A program made the position numbers and the translations under genes. This document shows, piece by piece, positions 42,917 to 51,113 of a stretch of 64,000 nucleotides of DNA. Source of the stretch: Modicisalibacter sp033446685 (lineage in GTDB: Bacteria > Pseudomonadota > Gammaproteobacteria > Pseudomonadales > Halomonadaceae); assembly GCF_033446685.1 (NCBI RefSeq), contig NZ_JAWQLY010000002.1, forward strand, positions 124,001 through 188,000, given 5' to 3'. The notes under the pieces were generated by a model. The model was not told where the DNA came from. It made no database searches and saw only the letters and a program-made list of their open reading frames with translations. Numbering within the stretch: the first letter of the stretch is position 1; the number at the start of each line of letters is the position of its first letter.

Positions 42917-43387
42917 TTAGAGTTCGGCCGCGAGCTTGTCGAGCATTTCGTTATGCTTTTGCTCATCGATCGAGGACTCGAGGATGCGCTCGGCGCCGAC
43001 CACCGCCAGGCTTGCCACCTGCGCGCGCAGCTCTTCACGGGCCCGGTTCAGTTCCTGCTCGATCTCGCCGCGTGCGCGCTCGATCATGCGGTCACCTTCG
43101 GCACGGGCTTCCTCACGCGCCTCTTCGATCATCGTATTGGTACGGGCACGCGCCTGGTCGAGAATGCTGGCCGATTCCTCGCGACTTTCACGTAGGATTC
43201 TTTGTGCCTCGGCGTTGGCAGCTTCGAGTTCCTGCTGTGCCTGCTGAGCGGCTTCCAGGCCGTCGCCGATACGCGCTTGACGATCGTTCATCACCTTCAT
43301 CAGCGGGCCCCACAGCACCCTCTTGAAGAAGTAGATGAACAGGCCAAAGCTGAGGATCTCGACGAGTAGGGTAATGCCTATATTCAC
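42917..43387 (-). CDS. atpF: F-type ATP synthase b subunit
   Basis: A 156-residue stator subunit, the same length as E. coli b. One N-terminal membrane helix (about residues 4-26, ITLLVEILSFGLFIYFFKRVLW) is followed by a long charged coiled coil (DRQARIGDGLEAAQQAQQELEAANAEAQRIL) and a C-terminal delta-binding end. It dimerises to hold F1 still. It is located between atpE and atpH. Confidence 0.97.
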   Translation of the reverse strand: MNIGITLLVEILSFGLFIYFFKRVLWGPLMKVMNDRQARIGDGLEAAQQAQQELEAANAEAQRILRESREESASILDQARARTNTMIEEAREEARAEGDRMIERARGEIEQELNRAREELRAQVASLAVVGAERILESSIDEQKHNEMLDKLAAEL

Positions 43388-43426
43388 CGTAACACCCCTT
43401 GTTGTGTACTCGGAGTCTACCGAACG

Positions 43427-43711
43427 TTAGCCGCCGACGGCTGCCTGAGCGGCGCTTACGAACGGGTTGGCGAAGGTGAACCACATGGCGATACCCAGCA
43501 CGATGAACGGGAATGCCTCCATCAGACCGCCGACGAACAGCATCTGGCCGGTCAATTGGGCACGCAGCTCGGGCTGGCGAGCGATGGCTTCGATGAAGCG
43601 TCCGCAGATCAGGCCCCAGCCCAGTGCCGAGCCCAGGCCCGCCAGGCCGAGAATGATGCCTACACCGGTCGCCGTGTACGCGTAGATCATTGCAGCTGCT
43701 TGTGGATCCAT
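43427..43711 (-). CDS. atpE: F-type ATP synthase c subunit
   Basis: A 94-residue proteolipid, longer than the 79 of E. coli by an N-terminal MDPQAAAMIYAY stretch. It forms two helices joined by the polar loop ARQPEL (about residues 44-49). The ion-carrying acidic residue in helix 2 is Glu65 (GGLMEAFPFI), where E. coli has Asp61. Residues that build the sodium site of Ilyobacter/Propionigenium c subunits (Gln in helix 1, Glu-Ser-Thr in helix 2) are absent (Trp at the Gln position, Glu-Ala-Phe), so protons are the likely coupling ion. Strong AAGGAG ribosome-binding site. Confidence 0.97.
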   Translation of the reverse strand: MDPQAAAMIYAYTATGVGIILGLAGLGSALGWGLICGRFIEAIARQPELRAQLTGQMLFVGGLMEAFPFIVLGIAMWFTFANPFVSAAQAAVGG

Positions 43712-43749
43712 TGTTGATGCTCCTTAGTTTCGAATGTAACTGGTTATGG

Positions 43750-44574
43750 TTAATGCGCGTCGTGACTGGTGGCCAAGGCTAGATAGACCACGGAAAGTAG
43801 CATGAAGATAAAGGACTGAATCAGGATGATCAGCAGATGAAAGGTCGTCCAGGCAAAACCAAAAGCGGCCTGCACGGGCAACATGTACCAGTGGAAACCC
43901 ACCAGTGCAATCAACATGAAGACCAGTTCGCCGGCGAATAGATTGCCGAATAGACGCAGTGCCAGGCTGATCGGCTTGGCTACTTCCTCGACCAGACTCA
44001 TGATGACATTGACCGGCGCCAGCCACTTTCCAAATGGGTGAGTCAAATATCCCTTGACCCAATTGACCACGCCTTTTGAACGGATTCCATAGAAAATGGT
44101 TAGACAAAATACCGAAATCGCCATAGCGAAGGTCATTGACAAATCGGCGGTGGGTACCGCACGGAAATAAACATGATGCGGGTCCGCACCGAACCAGCTA
44201 CCTACCCACTGTGCCGCCAACGGCAGCAGGTCAACGGGAATCAGGTCCATGAAATTCATCAGGAAAACCCAAATGAAGATGGTCAGCGCCAAAGGCCCCA
44301 CGAGGGGATCGCGCTGTGGAAAGAGCGCCGATGACTGCACATTGACAAACTCGACCACCGACTCCAGGAAATTCTGTATGCGTCCCGGGCGTTCAGTGGT
44401 GAATTGACGACCGACGCGCCATGCAAAGTAAATGGCGCCGCCTGCCAGCAACCAACTGAGGATCAGCGTGTCGAGATTCAACGCCCAGAAGCCCTCGCCG
44501 ATCGACCAGTTCTGCAGGTGGTGCTGGATGTACTGGACCGAATCCACTTCTTTGAGTATTTCGCCGCTGCTCAA
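43750..44574 (-). CDS. atpB: F-type ATP synthase a subunit
   Basis: A 274-residue membrane subunit of the same size as E. coli a. The critical helix contains KPISLALRLFGNLFAGELVF, with the essential Arg in ALRLFGN, and a later segment GFAWTTFHLLIILIQSFIFMLLSVVYLALA. It provides the half-channels for protons next to the c-ring. The N-terminus (YIQHHLQNWSIGEGFWALNLDTLILSWLLAG) is typical of gammaproteobacteria. It is separated from atpI by 165 bp, which holds a strong hairpin. Confidence 0.97.
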   Translation of the reverse strand: MSSGEILKEVDSVQYIQHHLQNWSIGEGFWALNLDTLILSWLLAGGAIYFAWRVGRQFTTERPGRIQNFLESVVEFVNVQSSALFPQRDPLVGPLALTIFIWVFLMNFMDLIPVDLLPLAAQWVGSWFGADPHHVYFRAVPTADLSMTFAMAISVFCLTIFYGIRSKGVVNWVKGYLTHPFGKWLAPVNVIMSLVEEVAKPISLALRLFGNLFAGELVFMLIALVGFHWYMLPVQAAFGFAWTTFHLLIILIQSFIFMLLSVVYLALATSHDAH

Positions 44575-44618
44575 AATAGTAACCCCTCAATCGGCCTGCT
44601 CGATTCGACTTTAGTAAA

Positions 44619-44642
44619 TTCCCGCAGCCTTGGCTGCGGGAA
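44619..44642. promoter_or_regulatory. Hairpin between atpI and atpB
   Basis: The stretch TTCCCGCAGCC/GGCTGCGGGAA (44619-44629 with 44632-44642) is a perfect 11-bp inverted repeat. On the operon strand, it is followed by TTT and AT-rich sequence. In this position it may be a weak terminator or RNA-processing site that sets atpI apart from the structural genes. Confidence 0.5.
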
Positions 44643-44739
44643 ACGCATCAATTTGTCCGACGTTTCGAAACAGACGAAAAGCCCGAACGAGAACTTTGCC
44701 TGCCCGATGGCTGACAGTCTATTATTAGCCGGCTTTCGA

Positions 44740-45102
44740 TTAGCCAGCTTTTGCACTCACGGCGATATAGCTCAACTGCGCGATGACGAAGGCTACAAGC
44801 ATGGCGGGGGGATCGAGCTGCAATGTCCCCATGCCGAAACCGAACGCCACCAGGGTAAAAACGAATCGTTCCACTACCCCGGCATAAAGCGTGACGGTGC
44901 TGCGTTTCATATCGCTCGGCGCCATCGCCGACGCGCGCTTGGCGCGCCACCACGAAAGCAAGGTATTGATCAGTGCGATCGCTCCGCCGAAGGTCGCCGC
45001 CAACACCGATTCCGGCTGACCGCGCCAAAGGTAGACGGCGATCATGGCAATGCCGACCAATCCCACTTGCCACAAAAAAAGTCTACGAATATCGCGGCGC
45101 AT
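44740..45102 (-). CDS. atpI: ATP synthase protein I
   Basis: A 120-residue small membrane protein with four hydrophobic stretches (LFLWQVGLVGIAMIAVYLW, VLAATFGGAIALINTLLSWW, VERFVFTLVAFGFGMG and AMLVAFVIAQLSYIAVS), the AtpI plan. AtpI is thought to help c-ring assembly. ATG 45102 (MRRDIRRLFLWQ) is chosen over a longer frame whose first 37 residues are non-membrane, arginine/serine-rich and lie in the promoter region. It is first in the atp operon. Confidence 0.88.
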   Translation of the reverse strand: MRRDIRRLFLWQVGLVGIAMIAVYLWRGQPESVLAATFGGAIALINTLLSWWRAKRASAMAPSDMKRSTVTLYAGVVERFVFTLVAFGFGMGTLQLDPPAMLVAFVIAQLSYIAVSAKAG

Positions 45103-45168
45103 CGACTGTCTTCCTCTCGAACCTAACGATAGCGATGTCCACGACCCGCAGCGCAAAAAATCGCAGCG

Positions 45169-45197
45169 AGTATACCTAGTCGCTGAAAGAGCGGCAA
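45169..45197 (-). promoter_or_regulatory. Putative sigma70 promoter of the atp operon
   Basis: On the minus strand TTGCCG (45197-45192), a 17-bp spacer and TATACT (45174-45169) lie 67 bp before the atpI start. The surrounding 308-bp stretch (45103-45410) between parB and atpI holds no gene; apart from this promoter nothing distinctive was seen in it. Confidence 0.6.
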
Positions 45198-45410
45198 CAG
45201 CACCATGGTCCACGACAATCAGCGCATAAAAAACCCAGTCCGAAGCGCTGAGTCATCGGCTTAAAGAAACGTCTCGAATTGAAAAAAGCCATTCGGCAGA
45301 GCATCGTAGCTCGTCATTGCCGACTTACCGCTCAAACGGCACGATCATAGGCCAACGTATGGGGGTTTACAACACGTCGAAAGCGGCAATTAATCGGTCG
45401 AAACGGCTCC

Positions 45411-46325
45411 CTAGCGGATATGCCCGAGAATTCCATCGAGCTCGTCGAGGCTGGCGTAGTGAATGGTCACTCGGCCCTTGCCGCTCTGGCCATGGCGAAT
45501 CTTCACCGGCGCGCCAAGCAGATCGCCGAGCTTGCTCTCGAGCCGGGCCACGTCGGCCGAGGGCTTGTTGGCCGGCTTGTCCGCAGGCTTGCCCTCCTGG
45601 TATTTCTTCACCAGCGCTTCGGTCTGACGCACGGTAAGATCGTTATTGACCACCTCGTGGGCGGCCTTGCGCTGTTTCGCCCCAGGCAGCACCAGCAGCG
45701 CCCGGGCATGGCCCATGTCGAGATCGCCGCGCTCGAGCAACGTCTGCACTTCGGGGTCGAGCGAGAGCAGCCGCAGCAGGTTGGCGACCTGGGCGCGCGA
45801 CTTGCCCACCGCATCGGCGACCTGCTGCTGGGTCAGCTCGAACTCCTCGAGCAGGCGCTTGAGCGCCATGGCTTCCTCGACCGGATTGAGGTTCTCGCGC
45901 TGGATGTTCTCGATCAGCGCCAGCGCCAGCGCGCTCTGATCGCTGACCTCGCGCACCACCGCGGGGATAGTGTCGAGCTCGGCGAGCTGGGCGGCCCGCC
46001 AGCGCCGCTCGCCGGCGATGATCTCGTAGCGATCCTCGCCGATCGGGCGCACCACGATCGGCTGCATCACCCCCTGGCTGCGGATCGAGTCGGTGAGCTC
46101 CTCGAGCGCTTCGGGCTGGATCTCGCGGCGCGGCTGGTACTTGCCGCGACTCAGTTGACCCAGCGGCAGGCGCGCCAGACGCTCTTCAGCGTGTGTCGAA
46201 GGTTCCCCGTAGCTGCTTTCCAGCGGCCCGTCGATCTGCACATCGGTCTCGAGCAGATCGCGACGGCGGGCGTTCGCTCCGATCAGGGCATCCAGGCCAC
46301 GGCCCAGGGCACGTTTACGAGTCAT
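45411..46325 (-). CDS. parB: Chromosome-partitioning protein ParB
   Basis: A 304-residue ParB/Spo0J. The N-terminal CTPase/parS-clamping region includes LGQLSRGKYQPRREIQPEALEELTDSIRSQGVMQPIVVRPIGEDRYEIIAGERRWRAAQLAEL, with the GERR box; the central helix-turn-helix reads LTQQQVADAVGKSRAQVANLLRLLSL, and the C-terminal part is the dimerisation domain. It binds parS and moves with ParA to segregate the origin. It follows parA by 58 bp. Confidence 0.97.
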   Translation of the reverse strand: MTRKRALGRGLDALIGANARRRDLLETDVQIDGPLESSYGEPSTHAEERLARLPLGQLSRGKYQPRREIQPEALEELTDSIRSQGVMQPIVVRPIGEDRYEIIAGERRWRAAQLAELDTIPAVVREVSDQSALALALIENIQRENLNPVEEAMALKRLLEEFELTQQQVADAVGKSRAQVANLLRLLSLDPEVQTLLERGDLDMGHARALLVLPGAKQRKAAHEVVNNDLTVRQTEALVKKYQEGKPADKPANKPSADVARLESKLGDLLGAPVKIRHGQSGKGRVTIHYASLDELDGILGHIR

Positions 46326-46383
46326 GGGGCGCTCCTTGATTGTTGGCCCGGCTCAGCCAGGTTGGCCGATTGATAGCGACAGC

Positions 46384-47151
46384 TCATAGCGAAAGGCGAC
46401 GAATGAGTTCCTTGGCCAGCACCCGATGGGCCTGGCTGCCACGCGAAAAACGCGCGTACTTGGTCACCGGCAGACCGTGGCTGGGCGCCTCGGCGACCCG
46501 CACGTTACGGGGGATGGCGGCCTTGAGCAGGGTATCGCCGAAGTACTCGCGCAACTGCTTGGTGACATCGCGGGTCAGACTGTTGCGGTTGTCGTACATG
46601 GTGCGGACGATGCCGAACACCTGCAGCGCGGGGTTCACGCTGGCCTGGATCTGCTCGACGGTATCGAGCAACGCCGAGAGCCCCTCGAGGGCATAGAACT
46701 CGCACTGCAGCGGGATCAGCACGCCATCGGCGGCGGTCAGGCCGTTGACGGTCAGCATGTTGAGCGATGGCGGGCAATCGATCAGCACCACGTCGTACTC
46801 GCTGGCCACGCCGCTGATCGCCTCGTGCAGGCAGCGTTCGCGTCCCGCGCGATCGAGCAGATCGACTTCCGCGGCGGTCAGGTCGGCGTTGCCCGGCAGC
46901 AGCGCATAGCCGGCCTCGGGGCAATCGAGAATCACCTCGGCGGCGCGCTTCTCGCCGAGCAGCACGTCGAGCACGCTGCCATCCAGCTCATGCTTGTCGA
47001 CCCCGCTGCCCATGGTGGCATGGCCCTGCGGATCGAGGTCGACCAGCAGCACGCGACGGTCGAGCGCCGCCAGGCAGGCCGCCAGGTTGACCGCGGTAGT
47101 GGTCTTGCCAACGCCGCCCTTCTGGTTGGTCAAGGCGATGATCTTGGTCAC
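46384..47151 (-). CDS. parA: Chromosome-partitioning ATPase ParA (Soj)
   Basis: A 255-residue Walker-type ATPase with the deviant Walker A KGGVGKTT (residues 11-18) and VLLVDLDPQGHATMGSG, and Walker B VVLIDCPPSLNMLT. It forms dynamic gradients on the nucleoid that pull ParB-parS. GTG 47151 with AGGGAG upstream gives the normal start VTKIIALTNQKGG; the upstream extension in the same frame is not protein-like. Conserved order rsmG-parA-parB. Confidence 0.97.
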   Translation of the reverse strand: MTKIIALTNQKGGVGKTTTAVNLAACLAALDRRVLLVDLDPQGHATMGSGVDKHELDGSVLDVLLGEKRAAEVILDCPEAGYALLPGNADLTAAEVDLLDRAGRERCLHEAISGVASEYDVVLIDCPPSLNMLTVNGLTAADGVLIPLQCEFYALEGLSALLDTVEQIQASVNPALQVFGIVRTMYDNRNSLTRDVTKQLREYFGDTLLKAAIPRNVRVAEAPSHGLPVTKYARFSRGSQAHRVLAKELIRRLSL

Positions 47152-47191
47152 GGGTGACTCCCTATCTCGACGATGATCCCCAAGACGCCGA

Positions 47192-47818
47192 CTAGCGTCG
47201 GCGCAAGTGCAGCAGGTGGCGAACGGCACAATCGCCGGGCACGCTGAGTCGACGCTGTTCGCTGAGGACGACCGAGGCCGGCAGCCGGCTCGCCTCATCC
47301 TCGCAGGCCGGCCCCTTCATCGCCAGCCATTCGCCGTCAACGGCCAGCAGCCGGTCGCTGAGGGAGACGAAGTCGGCGAGGCTGGCGAAGGCCCGCGAGA
47401 TGATCTGGTCGAACGGCGCCGCGGTGTAATCCTCGACGCGAGCCTGCACCGGTTCGATATTGGTGAGCCCCAGCTCAAGCACCGCCTGGCGCTGGAAACG
47501 CACCTTCTTGCCGTTGCTGTCGAGCAGCGTCACTGCAAGCGTCGGATCGAGAATCGCCAGTACCAGCCCGGGCAGCCCGGGCCCGGCGCCGACGTCCAGC
47601 AACCGTGGGCCATGCACCGCAGCCGCGACCGAGGCGCTGTCGAGCAGATGACGGGTGACCATGGCCTCGGGCTCACGCACTGCGGTGAGGTTATAGGCGC
47701 GGTTCCACTTGTGCAATAACGCCAGCAGCGCCAGCAGCCGCTCGCGGACCCGGCCATCGATGTCGATTCGCAGCTCGTCGAGGCCGCTATCGAGCAGCCG
47801 TTCGCAGGTCGGCGTCAT
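47192..47818 (-). CDS. rsmG: 16S rRNA (guanine527-N7)-methyltransferase RsmG
   Basis: A 208-residue Rossmann methyltransferase (GidB). Features include LLALLHKWNRAYNLTAVREPEAMVTRHLLDSASV (about residues 30-65), the SAM site LLDVGAGPGLPGLVLAI and the following VTLLDSNGKKVRFQRQAV. It methylates G527 of 16S rRNA. It overlaps the mnmG stop by 4 bp, so they are translationally coupled, as in E. coli gidA-gidB. Confidence 0.97.
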   Translation of the reverse strand: MTPTCERLLDSGLDELRIDIDGRVRERLLALLALLHKWNRAYNLTAVREPEAMVTRHLLDSASVAAAVHGPRLLDVGAGPGLPGLVLAILDPTLAVTLLDSNGKKVRFQRQAVLELGLTNIEPVQARVEDYTAAPFDQIISRAFASLADFVSLSDRLLAVDGEWLAMKGPACEDEASRLPASVVLSEQRRLSVPGDCAVRHLLHLRRR

Positions 47819-49725
47819 GCATTCACCGCGCGGCTGTCGTCGCCGCGGGCGTCGCCCACCAGTCGCCGCTTCTTCAGGTAGATCAACAGGATCGATACCG
47901 CCGCCGGGGTGACCCCCGAGATGCGCCCGGCCTGGGCCAGTGTCTCGGGACGCGCCGCACTGAGCTTGTCGCGAATCTCGTTGGACAGCCCCTCGACCCG
48001 GGTGTAATCGAGATCGGCCGGCAACGGCGTCGCTTCGTGACGCTTGAGCTTGTCGATCTCGCTCTGCTGACGGTCGATGTAGCCCTGGTACTTGGCCTGG
48101 ATCTGGACCTGCTCGGCGACGCTCTCGTCGGCAACGCCCACACCGCTGAGATTGGCCAGATCGGCATACCTCAGCTCGGGACGCTTGAGCAGCTCGAGCA
48201 GGTTGTACTCGCGATTGAGCGGCTTGGACAGCTTGCCGGCGAGTTGCGCGGCTGCATCCGATCCCGGCTGGATCCAGGTCGCCTGCAGGCGTGTCCGTTC
48301 GCTGTCAATCGACTCGCGCTTGGCGCTGAACGCCGTCCAGCGGGCGTCGTCGACCAGTCCCAGCGAACGTCCGGTCTCGGTGAGTCGCAGGTCGGCGTTG
48401 TCCTCGCGCAGCAACAGGCGGTACTCGGCGCGTGACGTGAACATCCGATAGGGCTCTTGGGTACCCATGCTGATCAGATCGTCGACCAGCACGCCGAGAT
48501 AGGCCTCGTCGCGCCGCGGGCACCAGCCGGCTTCGCCGCGTACGCGCAGCGCGGCGTTGACGCCGGCCAACAGTCCCTGGGCGCCGGCCTCCTCGTAACC
48601 CGTGGTGCCGTTGATCTGCCCGGCGAAAAACAGGTTGTGGATAAATTTGGTTTCCAGTGAATGCCTGAGATCGCGCGGATCGAAGAAATCGTACTCGATG
48701 GCGTAGCCAGGCCGGGTGATGTGGGCATTTTCCAGCCCCTTGATCGAGCGCACCACCTCGAGCTGCACGTCGAACGGCAGCGAGGTGGAAATGCCGTTGG
48801 GGTAGAGCTCGTTGGTCTCCAGCCCTTCGGGTTCGATGAACACCTGATGGCTCGACTTGTCGGCGAAACGATGGACCTTGTCCTCGATCGACGGGCAGTA
48901 GCGCGGCCCGACGCCCTCGATCACCCCCGAATACATCGGCGAGCGGTCGAGATTGGCGAAGATGATCTCGTGGGTGCGCTCATTGGTGTGCGCGATGTGA
49001 CAACTAACCTGGCGCGGGTGCATATCGCGCGAGCCCATGTAGGACATCACCGGGCTCGGCGCATCGCCGGGCTGCTCCTCGAGAGCGCTGAAATCGACGC
49101 TCTTGGCATCGATGCGTGGTGGCGTGCCGGTCTTGAGCCGGTCGACGCGAAACGGCAGCGCGCGCAACCGTTGAGCCAGGGCGTTGGCCGGTGGATCGCC
49201 GGCGCGACCGCCGGTATGGGTATCCAGGCCGATATGGATGACGCCGCCGAGGAAGGTGCCGGTACACAGCACCACGGTTTCAGCGTGGAAGCGGATCCCG
49301 GTCTGGGTCACCGCGCCACGCACCGTGTCATTCTCGACGATTAAGTCATCCACACCCTGTTGGAACAGCGTCAGGTTGGGCTGGTTCTCCAGCAGGCCGC
49401 GGATGGCCGCCTTGTAGCGAACGCGGTCGGCCTGGGCGCGCGTGGCGCGCACCGCCGGCCCCTTGCGGGAATTGAGCACCCGAAACTGGATGCCGGCCTG
49501 GTCGGTTGCCAGCCCCATCGCGCCGCCCAGGGCGTCGATCTCCTTGACCAGGTGGCTCTTGCCGATACCGCCGATGGCCGGATTGCAGGACATCTGTCCG
49601 AGTGTCTCGATGTTGTGCGTCAGCAGCAGCGTCTGACAGCCCATGCGGGCAGCGGCCAATGCGGCTTCCGTTCCCGCATGGCCACCGCCGATGACGATGA
49701 CATCGAAGCGGTTGGGATAATCCAC
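47815..49725 (-). CDS. mnmG: tRNA 5-carboxymethylaminomethyluridine synthase subunit MnmG (GidA)
   Basis: A 636-residue FAD protein of normal length (E. coli 629). The N-terminal FAD motif is FDVIVIGGGHAGTEAALAAARMG; GidA signatures GPAVRATRAQADRVRYKAAIRGLLEN and GPRYCPSIEDKV are intact, as is the C-terminal helical part with SNEIRDKLSAARPETLAQAGRISGVTPAAVSILLIYLKK. With MnmE it modifies U34 of tRNAs. Its partner gene mnmE, often a neighbour in pseudomonads, is not next to it here; the adjoining region is a candidate oriC. Confidence 0.98.
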   Translation of the reverse strand: MDYPNRFDVIVIGGGHAGTEAALAAARMGCQTLLLTHNIETLGQMSCNPAIGGIGKSHLVKEIDALGGAMGLATDQAGIQFRVLNSRKGPAVRATRAQADRVRYKAAIRGLLENQPNLTLFQQGVDDLIVENDTVRGAVTQTGIRFHAETVVLCTGTFLGGVIHIGLDTHTGGRAGDPPANALAQRLRALPFRVDRLKTGTPPRIDAKSVDFSALEEQPGDAPSPVMSYMGSRDMHPRQVSCHIAHTNERTHEIIFANLDRSPMYSGVIEGVGPRYCPSIEDKVHRFADKSSHQVFIEPEGLETNELYPNGISTSLPFDVQLEVVRSIKGLENAHITRPGYAIEYDFFDPRDLRHSLETKFIHNLFFAGQINGTTGYEEAGAQGLLAGVNAALRVRGEAGWCPRRDEAYLGVLVDDLISMGTQEPYRMFTSRAEYRLLLREDNADLRLTETGRSLGLVDDARWTAFSAKRESIDSERTRLQATWIQPGSDAAAQLAGKLSKPLNREYNLLELLKRPELRYADLANLSGVGVADESVAEQVQIQAKYQGYIDRQQSEIDKLKRHEATPLPADLDYTRVEGLSNEIRDKLSAARPETLAQAGRISGVTPAAVSILLIYLKKRRLVGDARGDDSRAVNA

Positions 49726-49784
49726 GTTTTTACCTCGACTTGCGCGGTGCGCGTACGTTTCTGGCGAGTGTAATGAAGTGCGCC

Positions 49785-49813
49785 AGTATAACGTCCCTGT
49801 GGGTAACCGTCAG
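49785..49813 (-). promoter_or_regulatory. Putative mnmG promoter with a DnaA-box-like site in its spacer
   Basis: On the minus strand CTGACG (49813-49808), a 17-bp spacer and TATACT (49790-49785) lie 60 bp before mnmG. TTACCCACA (49806-49798), one mismatch from a DnaA box, sits within the spacer, so DnaA binding could regulate mnmG. Confidence 0.55.
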
Positions 49814-50200
49814 GGGTTTTCCACACCGCCTTCGTCGAGAAGCGGTCGGCGGATCACTATTAATAACAAAGTAAATATATAAAGAAGAAGTTCTGTTGTT
49901 GTTGTTACTACTGGTGTGGACATTTTTTGTGGAAAAGCCATTTTTACAAATGGAAAACAAAACCTTGCATTGTTGATGGTGCATTGCAAAACAAGTCGAC
50001 GGGAGCTGTACAGGCGGTCGTCAGGCTGTGGATGATTGTGCACGATGTCCACAGTCGGAAATGTGCCCCGGTTATCCACCGACCAGTACCTGGACATTGC
50101 CGGTAATCATCAACAGTCGGGTTAGAAAGCGCGAACGTCGTCTGGCATGCGGGTTGTGGAGAGATTTAAGGGGGCTGGCAGAAAATTTTATCCACAGACG
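49790..50200. other. Candidate chromosomal replication origin (oriC)
   Basis: The 589-bp gap between mnmG and the amino-acid ABC genes contains a tight cluster of DnaA-box-like 9-mers: 49798-49806, 49817-49825, 49928-49936, 50027-50035 and 50082-50090 (each one mismatch from TTATCCACA or its complement) and a perfect one at 50188-50196. Two AT-rich tracts (about 49856-49905 and 49920-49975), including TATATAAAG and GTTGTTGTTGTT, could serve as the unwinding element. mnmG-rsmG-parAB next door is the common origin neighbourhood in gammaproteobacteria. dnaA is not in the window, as in E. coli, where oriC adjoins gidA. GC-skew was not computed. Confidence 0.65.
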
Positions 50201-50223
50201 AAAAAAGCCGCTGTGGGCGGCTT
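50199..50223 (-). terminator. Terminator after the amino-acid ABC operon
   Basis: Stem AAGCCGC/GCGGCTT (50205-50211 with 50217-50223, loop TGTGG), followed on the minus strand by six T. It lies 92 bp past the ATP-binding-protein stop and shields the oriC candidate from incoming transcription. A second hairpin, CCAGGCAGGCA/TGCCTGCCTGG (50265-50275 with 50290-50300), lies between them. Confidence 0.75.
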
Positions 50224-50314
50224 GGTAGGCAAGACAGATCCTCGAATTGGATGGGTCGGCACGTCCAGGCAGGCAAAAGGAGTCATTAATGCCTGCCTGG
50301 GTGCGGCCAAACCG

Positions 50315-51103
50315 TCAGTGCTTGAGCACCCGCGCGAGGAAGGATTGGGTGCGTTCGTGGCGGGGGTTGTCGAAGATCTCGTCCGGCGGGCCCTGTTCGA
50401 CGATGCGGCCGCCATGGACGAAGATCACCCGGTCGGCGACTTCCCGGGCGAAGCCCATCTCGTGGGTGACGATCATCATCGTCATGCCCTCGTTGGCCAG
50501 TTCGCGCATGGCATCGAGCACCTCGCCGATCATTTCCGGATCGAGCGCCGAGGTCGGCTCGTCGAACAGCATCAGCCGCGGTTCCATGGCCAGCGCCCGG
50601 GCCAGGGCGACGCGCTGTTGCTGGCCACCGGAGAGCTGGCTGGGGTACTTGTCGGCCTGATCACTGATGCCGACCCGCTCGAGCAGCCGGTCGGCGATCT
50701 CGGTCGAATGCTGGCGGTTCCAGCCACGCACCTTGAGCGGTGCCAGGGTGACGTTGTCGCGCACCGACAGATGCGGAAATAGATTGAACTGCTGGAAGAC
50801 CATGCCGACTTCGGTGCGAATGGTCTGCAGCGACTTGCCGCTCTTGCCGTAGGGCAGCAGCTGGTTGCCGTCGACTTCGATGGCGCCGCTCTGGAACTCT
50901 TCGAGGCCGTTGACGCAGCGAATCAGGGTCGACTTTCCGGAGCCGCTGGCACCGACGATCACCACTACCTCACCGGTGGCCACCTCGAGATCGATGTCCT
51001 GTATGACATGCAGCGAACCGAAATGCTTGTTGACCTTTTCCATCTTGACGATGGGCGCCTTGTCGGCGGCCGGGACGGCGGCGTGACGCTGTGTATCGTT
51101 CAT
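50315..51103 (-). CDS. glnQ: Polar amino-acid ABC transporter ATP-binding protein
   Basis: A 262-residue ABC ATPase with Walker A GASGSGKST (51-59), signature QLSGGQQQRVALARALAMEP, Walker B LMLFDEPTSALDPEM and the H-loop MTMMIVTHEMGFA. The sequence after Walker A (LIRCVNGLEEFQSGAIEVDG) is typical of GlnQ/HisP-type polar amino-acid transporters. It powers uptake with the adjacent permease and binding protein. The exact amino acid cannot be told. Confidence 0.88.
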   Translation of the reverse strand: MNDTQRHAAVPAADKAPIVKMEKVNKHFGSLHVIQDIDLEVATGEVVVIVGASGSGKSTLIRCVNGLEEFQSGAIEVDGNQLLPYGKSGKSLQTIRTEVGMVFQQFNLFPHLSVRDNVTLAPLKVRGWNRQHSTEIADRLLERVGISDQADKYPSQLSGGQQQRVALARALAMEPRLMLFDEPTSALDPEMIGEVLDAMRELANEGMTMMIVTHEMGFAREVADRVIFVHGGRIVEQGPPDEIFDNPRHERTQSFLARVLKH

Positions 51104-51113
51104 GGCGTGCTCC

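Noticed and set aside
44648..45213. Longer upstream start for atpI and an overlapping alternative frame.
   Set aside because: The extension is non-hydrophobic and covers the promoter; membrane segments begin only after ATG 45102.
45411..50314. parS sites (TGTTTCACGTGAAACA-type palindromes) near parAB.
   Set aside because: No convincing copy was seen by eye; the nearest partial likeness, around 48430 in mnmG, lacks the palindrome. A motif scan would settle it.
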